Source of the DNA: CAZPXH01 sp964591085
Lineage (GTDB): Bacteria; Spirochaetota; Spirochaetia; DSM-27196; CAZPXH01
Assembly (NCBI GenBank): GCA_964591085.1
Contig: CAZPXH010000002.1
Coordinates: 1-64,000, forward strand
Length of the DNA stretch: 64,000 nt
Reading direction: 5' to 3'
Positions 7,392 to 16,478 of the stretch are shown here, one piece after another (the first letter of the stretch is position 1; the number at the start of each line of letters is the position of its first letter). Under the pieces are notes generated by a model. It did not search any database. It had not been told where the DNA came from and saw only the letters and a list, made by a program, of their open reading frames with translations. Position numbers and translations under genes: made by a program.

Positions 7392-8951
7392 GTGTCGAGC
7401 ACGTCCATAGACGTATTCAGTGAACTGGTCCGCGCCAGTTCCCGCCTGTCGGACGAACACGAGTTTCGGCCCCTTGCCTCGGTGCTCGTTGAACAGGCCC
7501 TGGACATTACCCGCAGCGACATCGCGGGACTTTACGGCTACACCGAGGACCGAACCGGCCTGCGCCTGGTCTATCGCCGTGGACGCGGTGAGCTTCCCCA
7601 AAGCCTGAACCGCTCATCCGAAGTGGTGGAATTCCTGGAAGACTGCCGGGAAACGCTGGTCATCACCCGCCCGGGTCTCCCGTTCTTTGGGGGTGCGCTG
7701 ATTGCGGATGGAATGCAAAGCGCGGTAGTGGTTCCCCTGTTCACGCCCAAGGACCGGATCGGCATCATCATCCTCAACAGCCGCCGTGTGGATTTCTACG
7801 GGCGCCATCGCTTCCAGTTCCTGGACAGCTTCTGCCGGCTTGCCGCCGGGATGCTGCACAACAGTCAGCTCTTCCAGGAGATCAAGGAGCAGCTCCGGAT
7901 CATTGAGGAGCAGGAGCGTTATCAGACCAACATTTTTGAGTCCATGACCAACCTGCTGGTCACCACGGATCCGGACGGAAGCATCCGAAGGATCAACTCT
8001 GCCGCGTCCGTCCGGCTGGGAATTGGCAAAGACGATATGGGTAGGCCCTTTTCCGAGGTTGTCGGCCCCGGCCTCTCAGAGAATGTCCGCTCTATCATCG
8101 CCCAGAGTGAGAAGGAGCAGCGATTGGTGATGGGAGTGGAAGGAATCTACGCGGGGGAGAAGGACATTGACTTCAGCCTCAACGTGAGTCCCCTGATTGG
8201 ACCACGCAAACGCTACGAAGGTCTGACCCTCCTGTTCACCGACCAGTCCCGCGAGCGCGAGCTCAAGGAACAGATGAACATGGTAGTGGAAGAACGGCGG
8301 CAGATGAAAGACATGCTCGCACGCCGCCTGTCCTCCGAGGTGGTGGAACAGATGATGTCCAACCCGGATGCGGTTCGCCTTGGTGGCGGAAAGAAGGATG
8401 CCACCGTTCTCTTTGGTGACATCCGCGGCTACACCTCCTTCAGTGAAGGGAAATCACCTGAGTTAATCATTGAAATCCTCAACGCCTACTTCAACGTAGC
8501 GGTTGAGATCGTGATCAAGAACCGCGGCTTCATAGACAAGTTCATTGGGGACGCCATCATGGCCGAGTGGGGAGTCCCGATGATGAGCAAGGAGCAGGAT
8601 GCCATTAACGCCGTCACCGCGGCCTGGGAGATTCAACAGGCGGTGGCGGATGAGAAGCGCGTCTTCTTCCGCGGAGAAGCGGAGCACCTGCGAATTGGCA
8701 TTGGAATGAACTCCGGGACCCTGGTGGCCGGAAACCTTGGGGGTGAGCGCCGGATGGACTACAGCGTCATAGGCGACACCGTCAACGTCGCAGCCCGGCT
8801 GGAAGGCGTTGCCAAGGGCGGAGAAGTAGTGATCACCAACGTGACCCGGGACCTCCTTGGAGACAGTTTTAAACTGGAAGAGCTGGAACCCGTAAAGGTC
8901 AAGGGCAAGGAAAAACCGCTGCACATCTTCAAGGTGCTGCATCCCCGTTAA
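7392..8951 (+). CDS. GAF-PAS class III adenylate/guanylate cyclase
   Basis: This soluble 519-residue sensor cyclase has a GAF domain (about residues 20-160), a short coiled linker, a PAS domain (about 178-285), a helical linker and a class III catalytic domain (about 335-515). The metal-binding aspartates are visible in FGDIRGYT (Asp343) and FIGDAIMAEWG (Asp387). Lys383 and Asp456 (RMDYS) are at base-recognition positions that favour ATP, and the transition-state Asn465 and Arg469 lie in GDTVNVAARLE. I therefore expect cAMP production. GTG 7392 with GGAGG is preferred over an upstream in-frame start at 7278 that would overlap dps. It is followed after 13 bases by the HEAT-repeat gene. Confidence 0.9.
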   Translation: MSSTSIDVFSELVRASSRLSDEHEFRPLASVLVEQALDITRSDIAGLYGYTEDRTGLRLVYRRGRGELPQSLNRSSEVVEFLEDCRETLVITRPGLPFFGGALIADGMQSAVVVPLFTPKDRIGIIILNSRRVDFYGRHRFQFLDSFCRLAAGMLHNSQLFQEIKEQLRIIEEQERYQTNIFESMTNLLVTTDPDGSIRRINSAASVRLGIGKDDMGRPFSEVVGPGLSENVRSIIAQSEKEQRLVMGVEGIYAGEKDIDFSLNVSPLIGPRKRYEGLTLLFTDQSRERELKEQMNMVVEERRQMKDMLARRLSSEVVEQMMSNPDAVRLGGGKKDATVLFGDIRGYTSFSEGKSPELIIEILNAYFNVAVEIVIKNRGFIDKFIGDAIMAEWGVPMMSKEQDAINAVTAAWEIQQAVADEKRVFFRGEAEHLRIGIGMNSGTLVAGNLGGERRMDYSVIGDTVNVAARLEGVAKGGEVVITNVTRDLLGDSFKLEELEPVKVKGKEKPLHIFKVLHPR

Positions 8952-8964
8952 GGAGCAATCGCAA

Positions 8965-11535
8965 ATGCCGGAGTTCATCACGGACATCATCAACCTGCTG
9001 CCGCTCTGGGCCTGGGGCGCAATTGCCGCAGGCCTCGTTCTGCTTGTTGTGGCCATAGTGGCGCTCGCCCGCCGCGGAGCATTCCGGCGCCGCCTGCGGG
9101 CCGCTGTAGACAGCTCGGAGGGCCGGGTTGGATTCCGCGCGCGTTACGGTGACAGAGCCATCCTCCGCCGCAGCCGGCTGATTGAGTCGGAGGAGCAGAA
9201 GCAGCCGGGAGCCGTTTCCGCAAGTGGCGTTGCCGCTCTGTGGCTGCAGCGCCTGGTTGAGCGTCCGCGAGTCCGCGATCTGGACCGCCTGCTGCGCCTG
9301 GCCCCGGACGAGGGGCTGTTCACCTGTTTCCGCATGAGTCTGGGCAACCCCGCACTCAGCGCACGCTTCGTGCAGTGGATGGAAAACGAGAACGACGTTC
9401 TCATCATCCACCGGATTGCCGCAGCCGGCCGCGGAGAGCGCTTTGATACTGCCGCCGCGCTGGAAATGCTGCGAGGCAGCATAGACAGCCTGCGGGAGAC
9501 CTGCGGTGCGCCGGAATGGCCGCAGCGCTACATGGCCAGCTCCATCGTGCTTGAGGACGGGAGCGAGCGGTCACAACGGGTCTTGTGGGACGCACTCTCG
9601 GACCCCTATCCCCTGATTCGCAGCACCGTTGCCCAGAGATTCAACCCGGACGATCGGGAGCGCCTGGTAGCGGAGCTGAAGCGCCTGTACCTGAACGACC
9701 CGGTACCAGAGGTCCGAGCAACGGCCAAGAAGCGCCTCATTTCCGAGTTCCCGGAGCAGGCGTTGGTGGATCCTGACGAGCTGGACGTGGTGCAGACAGG
9801 CCACGTCATAGGGCTTCTGGACAAGGAGCGGGACGAGGATCGCAACCTTGCCCTGGAGGTCCTTGCCGGAGAGAACCTGGAGCTTCGGCTCCCGGCGGCG
9901 CTCTTTCTGGACTCTGCCGGCATTCTCAAGGAGCTGCTGCTGTCCGCGGACTTTGCTGATGACGAGGCTCTCACCCGCAGCCGGACGCTGCTGCACAACG
10001 CGGCGGAAGTCTCGGTAAGCGGATACCTCTCCGCAACTCGCGGCCAGATCAAGGCGGCGGTCCTTTCCGTTGCCTTGTCCATCCTGGAGACCACGGGAGA
10101 CAGGGCCCTCATTGATGGAGCAGCGCGGTCTGTCTTTGGAATGACCGGAGACTTCCCGGAGTACACGGCCCTCTATGAGCAGGCGGTCCGCTGCCTCTCG
10201 GCGCGGCCGACGGAGGCAGGCATTGCCCTCCTGCGCGACGAGCTCGCAGCCCGCGCCACCGACGACAAGCGCGCGGCCGTCATTCTGCATCACCTTCCCG
10301 CCATTGCGGTTCCGGCTCTACTGGACACCTTCCTGCGCCTGCTGCGTAATGAGGACTTTGGTGCGTTTGACGACCTGATCCACTGCCTGTCCCGGCTGCA
10401 GGTCCACGAGATGGCGCCGGACTTCATCCGGATTGTACGTGCCGGGCGGGAAGGCTATCCGCACCTGGTGCGAATCCGAGCTCTGAAGGCCCTCGGCGCC
10501 TTTGGCTTTGACTATGCCCTGCAGTTCCTCCTTGAGAATCTCAGCGTTCTCCCACCGGAGGACGCCCGCAACTTTGCCGAGCTGCTCGCCCAGAACACCG
10601 GCAAGCTGTTTGACGAACGCGTCACTGACCTCCTTGCCGGCTATGACGGCAACATCAGGGCCGCGGTCATTGCGGCTCTCCCGGCAACCGCGCGCAAGGG
10701 CTTCCTGAAGCAGATCCGCGCAGGCCTCAATGACGCGGACCCCGAGGTTCGGATTGCGAGCGTATGGAGCCTGGTTGGCTTCAATGACACCAAGTCGCTC
10801 ACAGAGGCAATGTCCCGCCTGCGGGACCCCGTGCAGCGGGTCCGCGAAGAGACCGCCCGGGCGGTTGCCGCGCATGGAGCAGCAACCCTGGTTGAGCAGC
10901 TTTCCGAGGTAATTGCGGACGAGCAGGAGGTCCTTGAAGTCAAGGAGGCTGCGCTCATCGGACTGGGAGAAAGCACGCTGAAGGCATCTGCAGATGTGCT
11001 TGTGAGCGCGTACGAGTCGCACGAGGACATCCGCCCGCAGATCGTCTCCGCCATGGCGCTCAAGATCCAGCCCAACAGCCTGCGCTTCCTGGTGGAACAT
11101 CTGAAAGATGCCGGACCCGAGCTGCGGGATGGCATCACGGAGGCCTTCAAGCAGATGGGTGAGGCCGGCGAGCGGAGCATGGTTTCCCTGCTGGACGAAG
11201 AGATTGAAAGCCTGCGGGCCAACGTGACTGCATCCCTGGAGGCAACCGGCTTTGTGGAGCGCATGGTCCGGCAACTCGGTCACCGGGACGCCGCGCAGCG
11301 CCGGGAAGCGGCGGCCTTCCTCGCCCGTATCGCTACCAAGTCTGCGTTCCGGGGCATTGTTCTTGCGGCACGAGACCCGGACCAGGATGTACGCGTGCAG
11401 GTTACCCGCGCGCTTGAGGAGCTGGATCGTGACGGCGGGCAGGACCTGCTGGAAGCACTCAAGAATGATCCGGACCGCCGGGTGCGGAAGTACACCCTGT
11501 GGGCACTGGAGCGGATTCGCAGCCGCTCGCTGTAG
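8965..11535 (+). CDS. Large membrane-anchored HEAT-repeat protein
   Basis: The 856-residue product has one N-terminal transmembrane helix (about 11-35), a basic stop-transfer stretch, and then an almost entirely helical body. The C-terminal half is made of HEAT-like repeats with the typical DxxPxVRxxA pattern, for example DADPEVRIASVWSL, DPVQRVREETARA, DPDQDVRVQVTRALEEL and DPDRRVRKYTLWAL. Such scaffolds bind proteins and have no catalysis of their own. The body should be cytoplasmic. The AAGGAG ribosome site overlaps the cyclase stop, so the pair is an operon and the protein may work with the cyclase. Partner unknown. Confidence 0.8.
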   Translation: MPEFITDIINLLPLWAWGAIAAGLVLLVVAIVALARRGAFRRRLRAAVDSSEGRVGFRARYGDRAILRRSRLIESEEQKQPGAVSASGVAALWLQRLVERPRVRDLDRLLRLAPDEGLFTCFRMSLGNPALSARFVQWMENENDVLIIHRIAAAGRGERFDTAAALEMLRGSIDSLRETCGAPEWPQRYMASSIVLEDGSERSQRVLWDALSDPYPLIRSTVAQRFNPDDRERLVAELKRLYLNDPVPEVRATAKKRLISEFPEQALVDPDELDVVQTGHVIGLLDKERDEDRNLALEVLAGENLELRLPAALFLDSAGILKELLLSADFADDEALTRSRTLLHNAAEVSVSGYLSATRGQIKAAVLSVALSILETTGDRALIDGAARSVFGMTGDFPEYTALYEQAVRCLSARPTEAGIALLRDELAARATDDKRAAVILHHLPAIAVPALLDTFLRLLRNEDFGAFDDLIHCLSRLQVHEMAPDFIRIVRAGREGYPHLVRIRALKALGAFGFDYALQFLLENLSVLPPEDARNFAELLAQNTGKLFDERVTDLLAGYDGNIRAAVIAALPATARKGFLKQIRAGLNDADPEVRIASVWSLVGFNDTKSLTEAMSRLRDPVQRVREETARAVAAHGAATLVEQLSEVIADEQEVLEVKEAALIGLGESTLKASADVLVSAYESHEDIRPQIVSAMALKIQPNSLRFLVEHLKDAGPELRDGITEAFKQMGEAGERSMVSLLDEEIESLRANVTASLEATGFVERMVRQLGHRDAAQRREAAAFLARIATKSAFRGIVLAARDPDQDVRVQVTRALEELDRDGGQDLLEALKNDPDRRVRKYTLWALERIRSRSL

Positions 11536-11546
11536 GGTCCGGGTGC

Positions 11547-11576
11547 TTGAGGGAGCCGGAGCCGGTTCCGTATACT
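11547..11576 (+). promoter_or_regulatory. Candidate lysS promoter, leaderless arrangement
   Basis: TTGAGG (11547-11552), an 18-bp spacer and TATACT (11571-11576) end 10 bases before the lysS ATG. The predicted transcript start is within about 3-4 bases of the start codon. Confidence 0.6.
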
Positions 11577-11586
11577 CCGCCGCCTG

Positions 11587-13179
11587 ATGGCGAGGACCAC
11601 GCACTGGGCTGACGATACAGCTGAGCGAATTCTTCGCTCCCGGCCGGACCGGGAGCCATACACCTGCGCCTCCGGGATCACCCCGAGCGGCACGGTACAC
11701 ATCGGCAACTTCCGGGAGATCATCTCGGTTGAACTGGTGGTGCGTGCACTTCGGGACCGCGGCGCGCCGGTTCGCTTCATTTATTCCTGGGACGACTACG
11801 ATGCCTTCCGCAAGGTTCCCGCAAACATGCCGCGCCGGGAGGAACTCAACTCCTGGCTCCGCCATCCTATCGTGGATGTTCCGGATCCCTGGAACACACA
11901 CGAAAGCTACGCCAGGCATCATCAGGCGGAGCTGGAAGCGGTCCTTCCAGATCTGGGAATCCGTCCGGAGTACCTCTACCAGAGCGATCGCTACCGGGCC
12001 TCGGAGTACGCGGATGGCATCCGCACCGCGCTGCAGCACCGGGACCGGATTCGCCAGATCCTCAACGAACACCGGACGGAACCCCTGCCGGATGACTGGT
12101 GGCCGATCCTGGTGTTCAGCTCCTTCAGCGGGACGGATCGCACGGAGATCATAGGCTGGGACGGCGAGTGGGGGCTGAGCTATCGCTGTCTGGATACCGG
12201 AAAGCAGGATGCCCTTGATCTCCGCAACACCGGGCTGGTGAAGCTTCCCTGGCGTGTGGACTGGCCCATGCGCTGGGCGCGCGAGCGGGTGGACTTTGAG
12301 CCTGCAGGAAAAGAGCACCACAGCGCCGGAGGGTCCTTTGACACCGCAAAGGCGATTTCCGGGACCATCTATGGCTGGGAAGCGCCGGTCACCTTCAAAT
12401 ACGATTTCGTCTCCATCAAGGGAATGGGTGGAAAGATTTCCTCCTCGCTTGGCAACGTCTTGAGCGTTCCGGATGTGCTTGCCGTCTATCAGCCGGAGGT
12501 TCTGCGATACCTGTTCGCCGGCACCAGACCGAATGCCGAGTTTGCCATCAGTTTTGATCTGGACGTAATCAAGATTTACGAGGATTACGACCGGAGCGAA
12601 CGCGCGTTCTTTGGTGCCCAGGAGCTTGGGACCGATCGGCGGATCAGAGAAGCTCGGGTCTACGAGCTCAGCCAGGTTGACGGTGTCCCTGCGTCGCTTC
12701 CGCTCCAGATCCCGTTCCGGCATCTCACCACCTATCTTCTGGTAGCCGAGGGAGATGTGGACGCCGCTCTGGTCGCAATGCCAGGCTACCGCGAGGCAGC
12801 CGCCGATCCGGACTTTGCGCGAAGAGCGCGTCTGCGGGCAGCCTGCGCGTGGAACTGGCTTCAGAACCATGCGCCGGATGAGTTTCGCTGGCAACTTGCG
12901 GACACCGACAGCCTCCCGGTGAACATGCCGGAAGCCTTCCGCCAGCTGATCCCGGCGCTCCTGGATCGGGGTCTCCCGCTGATTGAGCAGGGCAAGGACG
13001 CGGAGTTGCATCAGCTTTTCTATGAGCTTGCGCGCGGCGCGGAACAGGATCCCAGGGATTTCTTCCACTGGCTCTACCAGGCGCTCATTCACCGTGACCG
13101 GGGTCCGCGCCTTGCGGCCTTCCTTGTCACGCTGGGTGCGGACCGCGCCCGGGAGATTCTGGGTGTCTACGCCGATTAG
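11587..13179 (+). CDS. lysS: Lysyl-tRNA synthetase, class I
   Basis: The enzyme charges tRNA-Lys with lysine. The 530-residue protein belongs to the archaeal-type class I enzyme, not the usual bacterial class II. It has the Rossmann-fold HIGN signature (residues 38-41) and the KMSKS-loop variant GKISSS (282-287), with the PSGTVHIGN context and the GKEHH segment (241-245) typical of class I LysRS. Among bacteria this class is characteristic of spirochaetes, alpha-proteobacteria and a few others, so it is a taxonomic marker here. The C-terminal alpha-helical cage domain is complete. It is transcribed alone toward era, with nine bases between the two stops. Confidence 0.97.
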   Translation: MARTTHWADDTAERILRSRPDREPYTCASGITPSGTVHIGNFREIISVELVVRALRDRGAPVRFIYSWDDYDAFRKVPANMPRREELNSWLRHPIVDVPDPWNTHESYARHHQAELEAVLPDLGIRPEYLYQSDRYRASEYADGIRTALQHRDRIRQILNEHRTEPLPDDWWPILVFSSFSGTDRTEIIGWDGEWGLSYRCLDTGKQDALDLRNTGLVKLPWRVDWPMRWARERVDFEPAGKEHHSAGGSFDTAKAISGTIYGWEAPVTFKYDFVSIKGMGGKISSSLGNVLSVPDVLAVYQPEVLRYLFAGTRPNAEFAISFDLDVIKIYEDYDRSERAFFGAQELGTDRRIREARVYELSQVDGVPASLPLQIPFRHLTTYLLVAEGDVDAALVAMPGYREAAADPDFARRARLRAACAWNWLQNHAPDEFRWQLADTDSLPVNMPEAFRQLIPALLDRGLPLIEQGKDAELHQLFYELARGAEQDPRDFFHWLYQALIHRDRGPRLAAFLVTLGADRAREILGVYAD

Positions 13180-13188
13180 CGCCGCGGG

Positions 13189-14094
13189 TTATCTTTCCGT
13201 CTCACTTCCGCCGGTAATCTTGCGGACCAGCGCGGCGTTCTTCCTCCAGCTCGCGTGGACCCGGACCCGGATATCCAGGTGCACCGGGCGCTCAAAGATT
13301 CGCTTGAGGTCCGCCTCCGCGCGAATGCGAATGTCCCGGATCACCGAACCGGCCTTCCCGATGAGGATGGCTTTCTGGGAGTCCCGCTCCACAATGAGAA
13401 AGGCCCGGGCGTCCACCCGATCCTCGGTTCCGCTGAGTTCGGCAATCTCGACGTGGATTGCGTGGGGCAGTTCCTCCCTCGCCACAGAGACAGCCTTCTC
13501 CCGGATGACCTCGGCAACCCGGAACTGCTGGTCCTGGTCGGTGTAGTAGCCTTCCGGGTACCAGGCCGGGCCCTCCGGCAGTCGCCCCACCAGGAGTTCT
13601 ACAAGCTCCGGCAGACCGCTTCCCGCAACTGCGCTGACCGGGCAGATTGCCGGATGCGAGAAGCGCTCACCAAGCCAGCGCTCCCATGAGCCGAGGGCGC
13701 TCCCATCCGCGCGGTCTGTTTTGTTTAACGCAATCACCGGTCCCTCCGGTGGCGCTTCCATCTGAGCAAGCCGCTGAGCAACCCGCTCTTCTTCCTCTCC
13801 CGGCCGCCGAGTCAAGTCCGTCACGTAGAGCACCGCGTCCGACTCGCCCAGGCTCCGCTCTACTGCCGCCTGTAGTGCCAGGTTGAATGCACGCTCCGAG
13901 CGGTGCAGCCCGGGGGTGTCCACCAGGACGATTTGCGCGGACTCCGTGCTCAGGATTCCGCGCACCGGCCTCCGCGTGGTCTGCGGGCTTACGGCGGTTA
14001 TGGACACCTGACCGCCGCACAGGGCGTTAATGAGACTGCTTTTCCCTACGCTCGGCCTGCCGACAACCGCTACGATTCCGCTGCGATGGTTCAC
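13189..14094 (-). CDS. era: GTPase Era, 16S rRNA maturation factor
   Basis: Era binds the 3' end of 16S rRNA during 30S assembly. The 301-residue protein, normal for the family, shows G1 GRPSVGKS (12-19), G3 DTPG (59-62), G4 NKTD (124-127), a G5-like CPVSAVAGSG, and a C-terminal KH domain with GKAGSVIRDI. I chose GTG at 14094, which gives the usual short N-terminus before G1 and has GGAAG four bases upstream. A longer reading frame would run into clpP. It is divergent from clpP with only about 23-32 bp between the starts. Confidence 0.95.
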   Translation of the reverse strand: MNHRSGIVAVVGRPSVGKSSLINALCGGQVSITAVSPQTTRRPVRGILSTESAQIVLVDTPGLHRSERAFNLALQAAVERSLGESDAVLYVTDLTRRPGEEEERVAQRLAQMEAPPEGPVIALNKTDRADGSALGSWERWLGERFSHPAICPVSAVAGSGLPELVELLVGRLPEGPAWYPEGYYTDQDQQFRVAEVIREKAVSVAREELPHAIHVEIAELSGTEDRVDARAFLIVERDSQKAILIGKAGSVIRDIRIRAEADLKRIFERPVHLDIRVRVHASWRKNAALVRKITGGSETER

Positions 14095-14117
14095 GTTGCT
14101 TCCACTGGAAGTATATT
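14090..14117. promoter_or_regulatory. Overlapping divergent promoters and palindrome between era and clpP
   Basis: A perfect 13-bp palindrome (CTTCCACTGGAAG, 14099-14111) presents GGAAG on both strands. Next to it, the sequence AGTATATT carries TATATT (14112-14117) as a -10 for clpP, with TTCACG at 14090-14095 sixteen bases upstream, and TATACT on the minus strand (complement of 14110-14115) for era. The two -10 elements overlap, so polymerases should compete for this site. Confidence 0.45.
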
Positions 14118-14126
14118 GTGGTGAAT

Positions 14127-14738
14127 ATGCCATGGCATCTTGAAGACGACGACAAGGAACAGGACGAGAGCACACCCCGCGAGGGGGGCGAAATGCTGAT
14201 GTCCCGGATGATGAAAACCCGGAACATTCTGCTCTCCGGCGAGATCAACAAGCCGCTTGCTGAGCGGGTTGTCCGCCAACTGCTTCTCCTTTCTGACGAC
14301 AGCGAAGATCCAATCCGGGTCTTCATCGACTCTCCTGGAGGCGATGCCGATGCCGGCTACGCTATCCTGGACATGATGCGATTTGTCTCAGCCCCGGTGT
14401 ACACCATCGGCATGGGACTGGTCGCCAGTGCGGGAGCACTCATCCTCCTGGCATCGCCCAAGGAGCACCGCCTGGGTCTACCCAACTCTCACTACCTCAT
14501 CCACCAGCCGCTTTCCGGAATGCGCGGAAACGCGAGTGAGATTGAGATTCACGCGCGGGAAATTGAGCGTATGCGGGCCAGGATTAACCAGCTCATTGCC
14601 AATGAGACCGGCAAGCCCCTGAAGCAGGTGGAAACGGATACCGACCGAGACTATTGGCTCAACGCGGAGGAGGCCAAGGACTACGGCCTGATCTCCCGCG
14701 TGATCAGCAGCCGCAAAGACATCGAGGAAACGAAGTAA
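14127..14738 (+). CDS. clpP: ATP-dependent Clp protease proteolytic subunit ClpP
   Basis: ClpP forms the tetradecameric serine protease chamber fed by Clp ATPases. The 203-residue protein has Ser101 in GLVASAGA, His126 in LIHQPL and Asp171 in ETDTDRD as the catalytic triad, and the oligomer-contact motif FIDSPGG (66-72). The active-site context GLVASAGA differs from the common GQAASMGA, so this could be one of several paralogues. The N-terminal 25 residues are unusually acidic. ATG 14127 is preferred because the -10 ends nine bases before it; GTG 14118 or 14121 are alternatives with a weak GGAAG site. No Clp ATPase is in the window. Confidence 0.95.
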   Translation: MPWHLEDDDKEQDESTPREGGEMLMSRMMKTRNILLSGEINKPLAERVVRQLLLLSDDSEDPIRVFIDSPGGDADAGYAILDMMRFVSAPVYTIGMGLVASAGALILLASPKEHRLGLPNSHYLIHQPLSGMRGNASEIEIHAREIERMRARINQLIANETGKPLKQVETDTDRDYWLNAEEAKDYGLISRVISSRKDIEETK

Positions 14739-14771
14739 CGCCGCCAATCACCGGCCCGGCATTGGTCGCCG

Positions 14772-14791
14772 ACGCGGCGTAGGTGCCGCGT
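14772..14791 (+). terminator. Candidate terminator downstream of clpP
   Basis: A perfect 7-bp GC-rich stem (ACGCGGC, 14772-14778, with GCCGCGT, 14785-14791) with a 6-base loop lies 33 bases after the clpP stop and is followed by a short T-containing tail (TAACTT). The T-tract is weak. The remaining bases up to 14842 hold nothing else that I recognise. Confidence 0.5.
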
Positions 14792-14842
14792 TAACTTCCC
14801 GGCTTCGGCGGACGCTGAAGCGATTCAGGCGTATCCGGGGTA

Positions 14843-15766
14843 GTGGCGGATGTGACCAAGCGGTTCCTGTCCATCTCGGCACTCCGGGCTCTTGTTGTGG
14901 TAGCCGGGGCGCTCTTGTGCGGCTGCTCCGTTGGTGCCCCGGTTCTCCGGGTGAGCACCTGGAACGTTGAGAATCTGTTTGACGGTGTCTCCGACGGCGG
15001 GGAGTACCCGGAGTTTGATCCCGCTCGGTCTGACTGGTCTGCACGTGACTACCAGCGCCGGCTGGATACCTTGGGGCCGGCTCTGGAGTTGCTTGCCCGG
15101 GAAACTGACCTGCTTGTGGTTACGGAGCTTGAGAATCCCCGGGTCGCCTCCGACCTCATGGTGGCGGCGCTCCCGGCGACCCGCTTGAGGTTTACGGCGG
15201 CAGTGGACGATCCGGACGCCGCCACCTGCACCGCGCTCTACAGCCGCTGGCCGATTGTGGCAGCCCGCAGGCACCGCAGCGGCAGCGCTCCGCGGCTCAT
15301 TCTGGAGCTGCGCGTGGAGAGCCCGTACGGACCTCTCGCCCTTTTTCTTGTGCATGCCAAGAGCAGGCGCGCCGCCACCACGGCTGAAGCTGGTGGGTCC
15401 GAGATTCGGGCACAAGAGTTCCGGACGCTTGCGCTTGCAATGGACCGGGCATCCGGGCAGGGCCTGATCCCGATTGCCGCCGGGGACTTCAATGCCCCGT
15501 TCGCGGAGATTGTGGCGGTGCAGCCCGGTCTGCGCGGGATGTCAGCGGAACCCGGCACGTATCGTTTCCGCGGTGAATGGATGCAGCTGGATCATGTGCT
15601 GCTATGGGGCCCCGCCGGAGAGATCTCTGCAGAAGCGGTGAGGGCACTTCCCTTTGCTGACGACGCCGGAAATCCGTCGGGCGCTGGCCACGGGTACGCC
15701 GGGCTCTCTGATCACCTGCCCCTCCGTGCGGTGATCAGCTTCCCGGGAGAAGCCCTGCCGCACTGA
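14843..15766 (+). CDS. Endonuclease/exonuclease/phosphatase-family lipoprotein
   Basis: The 307-residue product has the EEP fold (DNase I, exonuclease III, sphingomyelinase). Its motifs are STWNVENLFD (Asn in motif 1), VTELENP (metal Glu), LVHAKSR (His), AGDFNAP (Asp/Asn), LDHVLL and the closing SDHLPL (catalytic Asp-His). An N-terminal hydrophobic segment ends LLCGC (Cys28), a slightly atypical lipobox, so I expect an exported lipoprotein. Whether it cuts nucleic acid or a phosphoester lipid or sugar cannot be told. Its 3' end overlaps the convergent SMUG1 gene by 32 bases. The start (GTG 14843) has no strong ribosome site. Confidence 0.82.
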   Translation: MADVTKRFLSISALRALVVVAGALLCGCSVGAPVLRVSTWNVENLFDGVSDGGEYPEFDPARSDWSARDYQRRLDTLGPALELLARETDLLVVTELENPRVASDLMVAALPATRLRFTAAVDDPDAATCTALYSRWPIVAARRHRSGSAPRLILELRVESPYGPLALFLVHAKSRRAATTAEAGGSEIRAQEFRTLALAMDRASGQGLIPIAAGDFNAPFAEIVAVQPGLRGMSAEPGTYRFRGEWMQLDHVLLWGPAGEISAEAVRALPFADDAGNPSGAGHGYAGLSDHLPLRAVISFPGEALPH

Positions 15767-16478
15767 GCGCGCTTCGTGCAAGTCCGCTCCAGTCCCGGTT
15801 CGCCTGGGGACTGGCGGGACTGGGGTGGGGCAGAAGAACAATGTGCGGCGCTTCCACTCGCGCCAGTGCTGACTCTGCCACCCGCCCGATAGCCACGCAG
15901 TACCGGGGCTGCAAGATATGCAGCGTTTGCCGGAGGCTTTCATCACAACGGGCATAGACCGCACGCCGGTCTGCTGCCGCCAGTCCCGGAAGGGGAATGT
16001 TGGCCCCCCGCTCGTTGAGAAATGCCAGCGGGCAGTAGTTCACCAGTGCGTGGGCCTGCGCGAACCTGTCCACGCTCCCCCAGGTCTCTGCCACAAAGGT
16101 CCACAGCCTCCGCCCTGAGACCTCTTCCCGGGTCTCTGCAAAGCCACGTATCGGTCTCCGGGGATGTTCCCGGGCTGGACGGTTGACGGCCCCGGTGATA
16201 CCCAGGTGTTCCTGCACAGTTTCGCGCGCGCCAAAGGGCACACCCGTCTGCACCATGCCGAAGGGCCCCGGATTCATTCCCATCCACAGGAATCCCGACC
16301 GCGCGCGGACATAGCGGCGGTGATAGGCAAGCGCGGGGTCTTTTGCATAATCCAGCGGGTTGTAGACCAGGTGCACCGGGGCTTGCCACGCGCGATCCTG
16401 CAGGTCTGAGGCTGCATTGCTGACCGAGGCGAAGACCACCTGCCCGATGTACTCCGGATCGGTCTCCGGGTAGCTCAC
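15735..16478 (-). CDS. SMUG1-family uracil-DNA glycosylase
   Basis: Single-strand-selective monofunctional uracil-DNA glycosylases remove uracil and oxidised pyrimidines. The 247-residue protein carries the diagnostic motif 1 GMNPGPFGMVQTGVPFG (67-83), the conserved NYCPL (147-151) and motif 2 HPSPASP (218-224), which supplies the intercalation loop. Motif 1 is nearly identical in spacing to animal SMUG1; bacterial members are rare. The start is the GTG at 16478, whose last two bases open the TGA of the upstream kinase gene (GTGA overlap), so the two are translationally coupled. Its tail overlaps the convergent nuclease-like lipoprotein gene. Confidence 0.92.
   Translation of the reverse strand: MSYPETDPEYIGQVVFASVSNAASDLQDRAWQAPVHLVYNPLDYAKDPALAYHRRYVRARSGFLWMGMNPGPFGMVQTGVPFGARETVQEHLGITGAVNRPAREHPRRPIRGFAETREEVSGRRLWTFVAETWGSVDRFAQAHALVNYCPLAFLNERGANIPLPGLAAADRRAVYARCDESLRQTLHILQPRYCVAIGRVAESALARVEAPHIVLLPHPSPASPQANRDWSGLARSALSAAGLLPGS

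Noticed and set aside
10318..13092. 924-codon open frame on the minus strand
   Set aside because: It lies opposite the HEAT-repeat gene and lysS, has no family resemblance, and long antisense frames are expected at this GC content.
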